Origin: CAIXSC01 sp046349915
Lineage (GTDB): Bacteria; Planctomycetota; Planctomycetia; Pirellulales; Pirellulaceae
Direction of reading: 5' to 3'
Length of the DNA stretch: 64,000 bases
NCBI GenBank assembly: GCA_046349915.1
Contig: JAXMBL010000004.1
Coordinates: forward strand, 806,001 to 870,000
This document shows positions 46,024 to 54,519 of the stretch, piece after piece. Under the pieces are notes generated by a model. That model ran no database searches and was not told the DNA's origin. It saw nothing but the letters and a program-made list of their open reading frames with translations. How positions within the stretch are numbered: position 1 is the first letter of the stretch; each line of letters opens with the position of its first letter. A program made the position numbers and the translations under genes.

Positions 46024-47163
46024 ATGGCACGGATGCAGCACCGCTTTCACATCCCGCTCGACGATTGTGTGCGTGATCCTACGCTCGAATCAATCGAGCG
46101 TTCCTGGGACGAAGTGGAACGCTCGCTTGAGGCTGTCGAGGCGACGATACCTTGGAGTATCGGTAACGACTCCGAGCGGTTGCTTCTTCCGTTTGACTCT
46201 CCGGCCTTTCTTGCCGAATTGCAGTCGGCGGCGATCGACTATTTTGATTTCATCGCGGAGCATTCCGAGTGGAATGGCGCTCAGGCTCGTTTTCGCGGTG
46301 AGTATTTAGCAGGTCCGCTCCGACAATTACCGGGAATTGCTCATTGGAGCCTCGAGAAATTTCTCTGGAACGGCAGCCCACAGCTGAAGTCTCATCCCTT
46401 GGATGCGTTTCTCGCGACGCGTAACCCGAAATACTCGCCGTCCATCATCGCCACGGTGCTTCGCTGGAAGCAAGCAAAGTTGGGGCTCTACGAGATTGGC
46501 CATCCAACTCGTTTCGGCGTCGCGTTGCGGTCGTGGCATCCGTTGCGACGTGCGACGACCCCTTGGTTCGAAGCCAGGGAGCTCGCGGTCGCGGAAGCGA
46601 TTTCTTGGAGAGATTCGCGCGGTTCGATTCTCGCCAGCTTTGTTGCCCCCTCTTCGCTTCCAACGGACTTGTCCGATGTTGGTCATCCGGCCATTGGTCA
46701 TGCGACTATTGGTCATGCGGCCATGACGTCGGCGGCATTTCTCATGGGATTTACTCTACTTGTCAACAAGTTAGATGGTCCGCCGCTACTCTTGTTGGAA
46801 AACCTGAATCACGCTCGGTTGGGCCTTGATATCGATCCCTGGGAGGTTTCCGACGCCGCTCGACGGGAATACCAGCGACGTTGGCGAGAACGCGATTGGC
46901 GGACATGGCTTCGCAAGCAGGTGCGGGGGCCTTTTCCCGTCTTGCTGACTAACTCGGGACGTTCCGCCGTCGCCACTTTCTTGGCGTGGGAGCGTGTTTC
47001 GCATCGCGAGACGGCGAACGTCGAGGAGCCCTATGCTTGGGTCGAGTATCAGGGGAGTCCGAGACTCGTCAGAGCCGCGGGGTTGGTTCCCGTTGATCTA
47101 GCTTCGACGGCCGCTCGGGGGCTAAAGGAGTACTGTGTCTACTGTCGTACGACGGACTTCTAG
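46024..47163 (+). CDS. hypothetical protein with an internal 15-bp repeat and repeat-encoded C-terminus
   Basis: 379 aa, soluble, no signal peptide. MARMQHRFHIPLDDCVRDPT, SAAIDYFDFIAEHSEWNGAQ and PLLLLENLNHARLGLDIDPW are typical segments; no family recognised. At 46679-46723 a 15-bp unit (TTGGTCATGCGGCCA and variants) is repeated three times, encoding GHPAI-GHATI-GHAAM. The last codons, RTTDF and the TAG, are provided by an A hairpin of the REP-like family, so the natural stop has been replaced. A poor ribosome site precedes the ATG. Real gene likely, function unknown. Confidence 0.55.
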   Translation: MARMQHRFHIPLDDCVRDPTLESIERSWDEVERSLEAVEATIPWSIGNDSERLLLPFDSPAFLAELQSAAIDYFDFIAEHSEWNGAQARFRGEYLAGPLRQLPGIAHWSLEKFLWNGSPQLKSHPLDAFLATRNPKYSPSIIATVLRWKQAKLGLYEIGHPTRFGVALRSWHPLRRATTPWFEARELAVAEAISWRDSRGSILASFVAPSSLPTDLSDVGHPAIGHATIGHAAMTSAAFLMGFTLLVNKLDGPPLLLLENLNHARLGLDIDPWEVSDAARREYQRRWRERDWRTWLRKQVRGPFPVLLTNSGRSAVATFLAWERVSHRETANVEEPYAWVEYQGSPRLVRAAGLVPVDLASTAARGLKEYCVYCRTTDF

Positions 47164-47285
47164 TCCGTCGATCCTGTCCACGCCGCGGTTTGGCTAGCGG
47201 CCGTGGGCGCTCGTCGGCCACGCGGCTGTTCCGCTCGCGAAGCGAGCGGGCTACTTCTGTACGACGGACTGGAAGTCCGTCGTAC
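47147..47285 (-). repeat. one REP-like unit in minus orientation
   Basis: A hairpins begin at 47147 and 47259 (period 112). The B hairpin reads CCGCTCGC-GAA-GCGAGCGG at 47231-47249 and is preceded by GTAG on the minus strand. The first A hairpin supplies the stop of the upstream plus-strand gene. Confidence 0.88.
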
Positions 47286-47352
47286 ATAGGAGCGGTAAAG
47301 CTGTGGCAGAAAGCAGCCACGCGTTTGTGGGCGAACCCCGGAAGCTGGTCGG

Positions 47353-48504
47353 TTACTTTTTCTTGCAGTACGACAAGGCGAGCAAAGCGAAACCGGTCGA
47401 GAGATTGGCGTCTCCTTCCATCCATTTACGATCCGAGTTGACCCAGGAACCGTTCTCCTGCTGTCGCTTCACCAACTCGGCGATCAAGTCCGCTCGCCAA
47501 TCGTGCTTCTTTCCCTTCGCGTCTTCGAATTCCTCGGCGCCGATCGCATCCAAGGTCTTGGCGAACGTTTGGTAATAATAGAAAACTCCCGCCTGACCCA
47601 TGCCGGGGTTTTCGCTGACCGAGTAGTTCTTGGCCATCCAGGTCATCGCCGCCTTCACTCGCTTGTCGTCCTTCGTCAGCCCGGCGTACACCATGCTCTT
47701 CAGCCCTGCATATGTCATCGCGCCGTAGCTGCGCAAAGCCCCTTCCTCGGTCTTTCCCGCGGGACTCGCCCCGCCCGCTGCGACGGTGTAGAAGAACCCG
47801 CCATCGGGATCTTTGACCGCCGACGGATTGACCGTCAATTCAGTTTCTAAGTTTTGGCAACGAGACACAAAGATCAATGCTCGCTGAATGGCTTCGCTGT
47901 CCGCCGCGTTGCCTGTCGCCTTCAGGGCGTCGACCAGGAAGGCGGTATTGGAGAGATCGGGCCGACTATCGCCGCCGTAGCCCGCGCCGCCGTAGTTCAC
48001 GTCCGACTTGTCTTTACCATCCGCTTCGCTGACCTGCTCGCCCTTCAAATAGCCGTCAGCTTTCTTCAGCAGTTTGTCGTAGCGCCCGTCGCGGTTCGCC
48101 TCCTTGAAGCACATCACCGCCAAACAGGTTTCGTAGTTGGGCAGACGGCTTCCTTGCTTTGCGATGCCGCCATCCTCGCGAGCGAAAGCCTCCAGGTACG
48201 CCAAGCTCTTCGCGACCTGCGGGTCGTCGGGGCCGCGGCCATGTCGCAGCAACGCTGTCGTGATCAATGCCGTGACGCCGGGTCCCACCGGCGAGCTGTA
48301 CGAACCGTCGGCGACTTGTCCCTTGGTGCGCAAGTAGGCGATCCCTCGTTCCACCGCCCGTTCGTAGGCCTTGTCGAGCGATTCGGCGCTCGCCTTTTGA
48401 GCACCAGTCTCTTGGGCGCCTGCCATTCGCTCATGCGCTGAGCCCAGGATTGCGAGCACCCCCAGAAGACTAGCTCCCACACGGCCCCTCAGTGACTGCG
48501 ACAT
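47353..48504 (-). CDS. secreted prenyltransferase/squalene-cyclase-like alpha-toroid protein
   Basis: 383 aa. Signal peptide LLGVLAILGSAHERMAGAQ, then helical repeats of the cyclase/prenyltransferase alpha-alpha toroid: AVERGIAYLRTKGQVADGSY, VTALITTALLRHG, YETCLAVMCFKEANRDGRY, GGDSRPDLSNTAFLVDALKA, RSYGAMTYAGLKSMVYAGL, and RQQENGSWVNSDRKWMEGDA. The DCTAE-like catalytic motif of squalene-hopene cyclase is not evident, so it is likely a non-catalytic or different-function member, as often found in planctomycetes. Periplasmic. Confidence 0.85.
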   Translation of the reverse strand: MSQSLRGRVGASLLGVLAILGSAHERMAGAQETGAQKASAESLDKAYERAVERGIAYLRTKGQVADGSYSSPVGPGVTALITTALLRHGRGPDDPQVAKSLAYLEAFAREDGGIAKQGSRLPNYETCLAVMCFKEANRDGRYDKLLKKADGYLKGEQVSEADGKDKSDVNYGGAGYGGDSRPDLSNTAFLVDALKATGNAADSEAIQRALIFVSRCQNLETELTVNPSAVKDPDGGFFYTVAAGGASPAGKTEEGALRSYGAMTYAGLKSMVYAGLTKDDKRVKAAMTWMAKNYSVSENPGMGQAGVFYYYQTFAKTLDAIGAEEFEDAKGKKHDWRADLIAELVKRQQENGSWVNSDRKWMEGDANLSTGFALLALSYCKKK

Positions 48505-48634
48505 GATTTATCCTCCCAAGCCAGCGAACGATCGGTAAGCGACGCTTTATTCCCGCACGACTTTATGCGGCGACGGAACGAGCAGCCAGTAGCAGCACTC
48601 TCTGTGCCAAACGTTTTCTCCGTCGATCGTTGTA

Positions 48635-48658
48635 GTACGACGGACTTCCAGTCCGTCG
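48635..48658 (-). repeat. single A hairpin
   Basis: GTACGACGGACT-TCC-AGTCCGTCGAT in the intergenic region upstream of the toroid gene. Confidence 0.8.
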
Positions 48659-48827
48659 ATCGCGGCCGTTGATCACCTGCCAGCAGCCCCTCGCCTTGGA
48701 GGAGCGATTCGTTTTGCCGCAGCCTCGTTGGCGAAGGGGCGGCGAGGAATAGGCGTGTCGAGAAACTCGACGACCGCGGCGAAATTACCGACTTGCAATG
48801 TCGCAATGGCGAGTGTTTGATCGCCAG

Positions 48828-49083
48828 GTAGCCCGCTCGCTTCGCGAGCGGTCAGCCGTGTCGCCCGCGAGCGACTGTTGCCGCCAGCCAAGCCGCGTCG
48901 TGGACCGGATCGACGGACTAGAAGTCCGTCGTACGGAGGTAGCCCGCTCACTTCGTGAGCGGTTAGCCGCGTGGCCGCGAGCACCCGTTGCCGCCAGCCA
49001 AGCCGCGTCGCGGACCGGATCGACGGACTAGAAGTCCGTCGTACAGTGAGGACCGGATCGACGGCCTGTAAGTCCGTCGTGCA
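48828..49083 (+). repeat. REP-like tandem array, two units plus degenerate end
   Basis: GTAG-B hairpins at 48833-48851 (CGC/GCG type) and 48944-48962 (CAC/GTG type) with A hairpins starting at 48912 and 49022 (110 bp apart) and a diverged one at 49060 (GACGGCCTGTAAGTCCGTC). The array ends 24 bp from the stop of the giant vWA gene. The rest of 48505-48827 has no other identified feature. Confidence 0.9.
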
Positions 49084-49106
49084 TTGCCAGCGGTTCGTCG
49101 TACGCC

Positions 49107-52100
49107 TTATCGCGGGCCGGTGGCGGCATCTAGCTGTAGAGTGCCATCGGAACCGGACACCTCTACCATCAAGGGGCGGTCGTTTGGGGTCCGGAACGCG
49201 CCATTGCGAGTTGCTTGGCGAGGAGTAAAGGTGAGTGTCGCGGCGGAACGAGCGAGTGCTTCTCGAGTGGTCGTCACGGGGAACCAGAACGAATGGATGG
49301 CTTGTCGTCGAGTTGGTTCATATCGATGCACGACTCGAATGGGACTCGCCGCTCGGTCCGCCTGCCAATCCACTTTCAGCCCAGCCACATCCGGTCCTTG
49401 ATCCGCCACCTGCGTTACCACTCGTAATTCCCATGCCATGGCGGCGGCCACATTGCCCGCTTCACTCGCAGCATCGCCAACACTCGCGGTCATCGCCGTC
49501 GCCTCATGGATCGACGCGCGGAACTGAAAACCATCGACGCCCGAAACCGTTCGCGGTTCCGCGAACCGCTCCACCTCTTTCAGCAGTTCCGCGGCCGACA
49601 CGTGCTGGGCAGCGGGCGTCGGTGCTAGTTTGCACCATGCGCGGACTTCCGCTCGTCGAGCGTTGGAGGGCCAATTATTGGCCGTGCAATCGATGACAGG
49701 AACGGGTTCATTGGGCGAAAAATACCGATCGTAGAAGACGTAAGTCTGCGGATCGCCTGTGTCTTCCTCGATCACTGGCTTGATCTCGATCCAGACTTCC
49801 GCGGGACGAGCTGTGAACCGCAAATCCTCGTCCTGCAGTGAGACCCGGAACCGAACAACTCGGCCCGCCAACAAGGGTCGGTGTGCTCGCAGCGTGAATC
49901 GTTCTCGGTGACCCGTGGACGACAGCGAATCCGAAACGGGCAGTCCCTGTTCGTAAGGGATGGCAAAGATGTCGCGGCCGTCGGGCGAAGTGCGTAGCGC
50001 AACGGACTCGCCTCCCTCCAATTGCAAGGTGGCTTGCGCGGATTCGAAGCGAACTTCGTACGGCTTCACTCCGTCGCCAAGACCAGGGACAACGATGGGG
50101 AGGTTCAGGCGAGTTTCTCGAGATGGGTCGTTCGCCGACGGAGGATTAGCGGCGGTTGGCGAGTTGAGCGACTCGGCCGTCGCACCGCTCGTTGCGGTCA
50201 GGTTGTCTCGTAGCGAGTAAGTTCCTACTCCGAGACGCGTCCGCAGGACTTTCAGGAGATCGCGCCCGTTTTGCACCGAGAAGTACTCGCCTTGAGTGGC
50301 CTTGGCGAGTTCCGAGAATTCACGTTCGGTGGCTTGATCTTCATTCTCCGAGAGCCCAAAACCCAGGATGTAAATGGGGATCTTGCGTTCGCCAAAGGCG
50401 GCTCGCACATCGTTCGCGGTCGTCGCCTGGGGCGCCTTCAGCGTCGGATCGTTTCCCGCGAACTGATAGTTCTCTCCATCCGTGATCACGACCACGCTCT
50501 TGTAAGTATCCTCGGGTTCGGCGTCGAAGTCTGATCGTGTTTGCAACAAGGCGCGATACAAGGGAGACTGGCCCCAAGCTTGGAGCGACTCGAGACGTCG
50601 AGCCACTCGACTGGCTTCCACCGAATCGAATCGACCCAGCGGCAAAAACAACTCGACATCTTCCCCAGGGTGCAGATCGTCGGGGATGGGCGCGGGGTAC
50701 GCTTCCTGACGCAACACTTTGACCGGTTTCTCGGTCGAGAAGCCGACGCGATGTCCGAAGAATCGCACGCCGACTCGAGCCTCGCCACGCGGCGCCAATT
50801 GATCCAACAGAGATTGCAGAGCCGATTTCGCCAGTTCCAGTCGGGGCAATGTCGACGGCCCCGTCGCTTCGACGGCAATTTCGCGGGCCATGCTGCCGGA
50901 GCAATCGAGGATGAAGACTACCGACGAGCGTTGGCGGCGATCGCCAAACAGCGTGACGCGAGCTTCACGCGAGTGCACCGGTCGCACATCGACCACGACG
51001 CCGGTCGCCAAGCGATCATCAACGGCTTCTGGAACTTCATTGCCGCGGAAGATCAAGACCGCTTCGAGGCCTGACTCCACCGCTGGCGCGGCAAGCATTA
51101 CCACGGTGTCGCGGTCCTCCAGCGGCACGGGAGTGACGGCGCGAATGCCCACGGGACGTCGGTCGAGCGTCCGTAATGCAACGGTTGCAAGGCCATTGGG
51201 GAATGGGACGACTGTATTCGTGGTGCGATCGTTTTCGTCGCCGCGGCTCGCGGCCGCTTTCGACTCGCTTCGTTGCGGCGCGCCTCGTTGCGGCGCGATT
51301 GTGGTGAGATAGTTGACTTGATTCTCCGACGGCGTTGCTTCATCGCGACGCGATCGGATCGACGCCCAATTCGTCAAGGCGTTCGAGCGCCTCGCGAGTT
51401 TTCCGCGGAGCTGATCCAAGTCGCCAGCCGTCGACGACTCGATCGGTCCAACCATCTCGCACGCGCGCAGATAGTCCGCAACGGCTCGTTCAAAAAACGG
51501 TTTCTTGGGAGCGGCAATCAGTGGGTCGCTCGGACCGGCGCCCCAACAATCTTCCAGGGAGCGTTCCGCTTGCCACAGCAGGAGTCGTTGTAAATCGAAG
51601 CGACGACGAACTTGGATGGCATCGTCGTTGGCAGGAGGCAACCAAACGGCGGCGGCCAGTCGCGTACGCCGCTCCAACAACTGAATACGCCGAGTGGGAG
51701 ATCGTTGCAGCAAATCCTGACTATCGACGGCTTCCTCGACCGCCGTTCCATCCGAACTCGACTTTGCCTCAGCTGGAATCGAAATGCCTCGACCCAACCC
51801 GCGCGATGAGGAGGCGATTTCCAAGAGACGCAGCCGCAAGCGATGGCTCGTTCGCTCCAAGTGCGCGGCGAGCTCAGATTTGCTCTCCAGCGACGTCTGC
51901 GTCCCGCCATGTTCCATCGCTCGCCGCTCTTCTTCCGACCACAAGATCGACATCAACGGATGAACTCGCCAATTCGCCAACCGTTGAGTCTCGGTGACGC
52001 CTGCCGAATCCGCCGCGACTAGAGCGGCGGCGCTGGCGGCTCGTGTCGGCGAGTCGCCCGTAGTCGTCGAGGCTCCGCTGCTGTCCGCGCTTTTGGCGTG

Positions 52101-54503
52101 TAGTTCTCGAGCCGTTCGTCCGAGTGCTCTGCGGAGATTCAATCGTTGCTCGGAGGGGAGGAATGGAAGCTCCAACGCGTCTTCCAAGTTCCTCAGTACG
52201 TCGCCGCTGGGATAGGGATCTTTGTCCATCTCGTCGCAACGAGCCAGATAGTCGCGGCGCAAGTCATCGAGTCGTTGTTCGAGTTGTTGGGCGAGCGTGG
52301 AAATTTCGCGTAACGAGTTGTTCGCGGCGGCGTTCGTCGCGGCATCCAGTGCCTCGGCCAGCTCAATGGAGGCGACCACGAGTTCAATGATCTGAGTGGG
52401 ATCGCTTGGCGGCGAAGTCTCCGCGGATTGCGCGCCAACCGCTGTTGGGGTCTCTGAGGCATTGTTCGAGGATTCCTCCGAGGCCGGCTGGTCGGTTGGG
52501 CGCTTCACGCTCGCGGCGCTCGTGGACGTCGTCTTTACACCAGTACGACGCCACTGGCCCGCCATCCAGCGCGCCCAGTAAGGCAACTCGGATAGCGAGC
52601 GGTCGCGTACGGTCCACGCTCGTTCCAGGACGAGCACCGGGGAAGTAGGCTGCCCCGCCAACTGATCGTAGGCCGCTCGCAGAGTCGACGCGGGGTCCGC
52701 GGCGGCGGCCGTCTCGCCGGCTAGGAATTGGTCTTCGGCCAGTCGTCGCCGCTGGTCGGCTTCAAGGAGGAATGGTTCGAGTAGCGGCAGAGCTCGGAAG
52801 TCAATTTGCGAGATCAGGCGTTCAAATCGCAGGCGTTCGTTCGTCATTTCCTGCGCCATGCCGACATCGGTCCAGAGCTCTCGCAAGCGGTACGCTCGAG
52901 CCAACTGTTGCAGATGAACTTCGGACAGCCGTTCCACTCGATCACGCGGCGGATTGTCGCCCACGGGGATCGGTTCGGAGTCGCCCGTGGCGCTGGCGCG
53001 CATCGCCGATTCAATCGACTCGCTCTGCCCAGCATCGAACAGCCCTAAATTCTCGCTCAAGGGAAAGCTCGCCACGGGCAACGTGCGCGGCCAAGCGATT
53101 CGTCTTTCGTCGAGCACGGCGAGGCGGCCGGCCAAGGTGGGGCGAGCTTTCACTTGCGCGGCAGCTCGAACCGCCTTCTCCAGACGTTCACGCAGCGAGC
53201 GATGAGTTATCTTGGTCGTTTCGCCGTACCCTTCGCCACTGGCCGCCAACCGTTCCAGCCACATCAACTGATGTTCTAGATCATGCCACAGCACGGGATC
53301 GTGTCGTTCAAGTTTCAAGTCGCGCAGCGCATCGAACGACGACCACAAGGAAGCAATCTCTTCCGCCGTTATGCTGTCGGCGGCCGCCGGCAAGCTCGCT
53401 AGTTCTTGCTCGATCTTGGCGAGCGTCGTGGGGTGAAGCGTCCAGGCGACGGTGAAGTCGGCGGCTTTCTCGGGTAGCAAACGCGGCGTCTGGGGCGAGT
53501 GACGCTGCATTCGCGACCAGCGTCTTACTTCTCGAGCGACATAGCGTTCGAGTTCCTGAGCGCTGACGACCCCGTTCGCATCTCCACCGAGTTCGTCGCG
53601 TGGCGAGTCGCTTGCCGAGTCGCCTGATTCGCTCCAATCGGCCGTCTTGACCGTCGCGGAACGTTTGCGATCCGCAGCGCCCGCGAGCCCCAGCAGTACA
53701 GCACGGCCGAATACGGAACCGCGAATGTCCGACGACGACCAAGCGGTCTCGCCTTCGGAGGTGGAGTTGAGAACCGCGAGGTTGGGAGCGCCGAGTTCGG
53801 CGACCAGTTCGCTCAATCGCAACGCGAATGTATTGTGAACCAGGCCCGCGTTCCAATTATCAAGCTGGCGATTGCAGTCGAGAATGACGAGAACGTTCAA
53901 TTCCCGAGGAAGCGTGTTGATCGCTCGCTCCAACAACTCGCGCACCGACACCCATTGTTCCCGATCGAACGGGGACGACTTGGGAGGCACGAGATAGGGA
54001 ACGCCATCCTCGGAAACCACTCCATGCAGGCTGAGGTAAAAGACCGCTGAGTGGGTATCGGAACGACGGCGAGCGATTTTGGCGAGTGTGCGATCCCAGT
54101 CGGCCAAGATGTGTTGCCGCGACTTCCAGGCGAGCGACGTATCGAGCATCTCGACCGTTTGTCCGTCGAGTCGACGCAGGTTGGCGAGATCTTCCCGGGT
54201 CCAGGCGTTGGGCGCCAACGGCCAGTCGTACTGATACGCGGCGGCGACCACCAGGGGCGTGCGCTGGGGAAAGTGGAGCAGCAGGATCAGGTAAGCGACG
54301 GTGAGTGCCAGCACGAGGACGAAGAACGAGGCGATGCGCAGTCGCCAGCGGCGGCGCGAGGCGCGGAAGTGGCGATCAATGCCGGGCGCCGCCCCGCCCT
54401 CCCATTGGCGAGTTGGAGTGGCTGACGACGTTTCGACGACGGCGCCCGCCCAGCCGCGTCGCGGCTCGCTTGCCCGTCCACTCGTCGCTTGCTCAACCCC
54501 CAT
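49107..54503 (-). CDS. 1798-aa membrane protein with caspase-like and von Willebrand A domains
   Basis: ATG at 54501-54503 with GAGGAAAG upstream. One TM helix (about 57-78) leaves a short cytoplasmic tail. Residues about 85-330 are caspase-like (peptidase C14): FYLSLHGVVSEDGVPYLVPP with His160 and NVLVILDCNRQLDN with Cys210, a 50-residue His-Cys spacing, followed by DANGVVSAQELERYV as seen in bacterial caspase relatives. A long, helical, charged middle (about 340-1160) follows. A vWA domain begins near 1190: FILDCSGSMA (MIDAS, Asp1200), RLELAKSALQSLLDQL, VVVITDGENYQFAG. A beta-rich C-terminus ends the protein. The PpiC lipoprotein gene lies 16 bp upstream. Activity is inferred, not shown. 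Confidence 0.82.
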   Translation of the reverse strand: MGVEQATSGRASEPRRGWAGAVVETSSATPTRQWEGGAAPGIDRHFRASRRRWRLRIASFFVLVLALTVAYLILLLHFPQRTPLVVAAAYQYDWPLAPNAWTREDLANLRRLDGQTVEMLDTSLAWKSRQHILADWDRTLAKIARRRSDTHSAVFYLSLHGVVSEDGVPYLVPPKSSPFDREQWVSVRELLERAINTLPRELNVLVILDCNRQLDNWNAGLVHNTFALRLSELVAELGAPNLAVLNSTSEGETAWSSSDIRGSVFGRAVLLGLAGAADRKRSATVKTADWSESGDSASDSPRDELGGDANGVVSAQELERYVAREVRRWSRMQRHSPQTPRLLPEKAADFTVAWTLHPTTLAKIEQELASLPAAADSITAEEIASLWSSFDALRDLKLERHDPVLWHDLEHQLMWLERLAASGEGYGETTKITHRSLRERLEKAVRAAAQVKARPTLAGRLAVLDERRIAWPRTLPVASFPLSENLGLFDAGQSESIESAMRASATGDSEPIPVGDNPPRDRVERLSEVHLQQLARAYRLRELWTDVGMAQEMTNERLRFERLISQIDFRALPLLEPFLLEADQRRRLAEDQFLAGETAAAADPASTLRAAYDQLAGQPTSPVLVLERAWTVRDRSLSELPYWARWMAGQWRRTGVKTTSTSAASVKRPTDQPASEESSNNASETPTAVGAQSAETSPPSDPTQIIELVVASIELAEALDAATNAAANNSLREISTLAQQLEQRLDDLRRDYLARCDEMDKDPYPSGDVLRNLEDALELPFLPSEQRLNLRRALGRTARELHAKSADSSGASTTTGDSPTRAASAAALVAADSAGVTETQRLANWRVHPLMSILWSEEERRAMEHGGTQTSLESKSELAAHLERTSHRLRLRLLEIASSSRGLGRGISIPAEAKSSSDGTAVEEAVDSQDLLQRSPTRRIQLLERRTRLAAAVWLPPANDDAIQVRRRFDLQRLLLWQAERSLEDCWGAGPSDPLIAAPKKPFFERAVADYLRACEMVGPIESSTAGDLDQLRGKLARRSNALTNWASIRSRRDEATPSENQVNYLTTIAPQRGAPQRSESKAAASRGDENDRTTNTVVPFPNGLATVALRTLDRRPVGIRAVTPVPLEDRDTVVMLAAPAVESGLEAVLIFRGNEVPEAVDDRLATGVVVDVRPVHSREARVTLFGDRRQRSSVVFILDCSGSMAREIAVEATGPSTLPRLELAKSALQSLLDQLAPRGEARVGVRFFGHRVGFSTEKPVKVLRQEAYPAPIPDDLHPGEDVELFLPLGRFDSVEASRVARRLESLQAWGQSPLYRALLQTRSDFDAEPEDTYKSVVVITDGENYQFAGNDPTLKAPQATTANDVRAAFGERKIPIYILGFGLSENEDQATEREFSELAKATQGEYFSVQNGRDLLKVLRTRLGVGTYSLRDNLTATSGATAESLNSPTAANPPSANDPSRETRLNLPIVVPGLGDGVKPYEVRFESAQATLQLEGGESVALRTSPDGRDIFAIPYEQGLPVSDSLSSTGHRERFTLRAHRPLLAGRVVRFRVSLQDEDLRFTARPAEVWIEIKPVIEEDTGDPQTYVFYDRYFSPNEPVPVIDCTANNWPSNARRAEVRAWCKLAPTPAAQHVSAAELLKEVERFAEPRTVSGVDGFQFRASIHEATAMTASVGDAASEAGNVAAAMAWELRVVTQVADQGPDVAGLKVDWQADRAASPIRVVHRYEPTRRQAIHSFWFPVTTTREALARSAATLTFTPRQATRNGAFRTPNDRPLMVEVSGSDGTLQLDAATGPR

Positions 54504-54519
54504 ACACTTCTTTCCTCGT

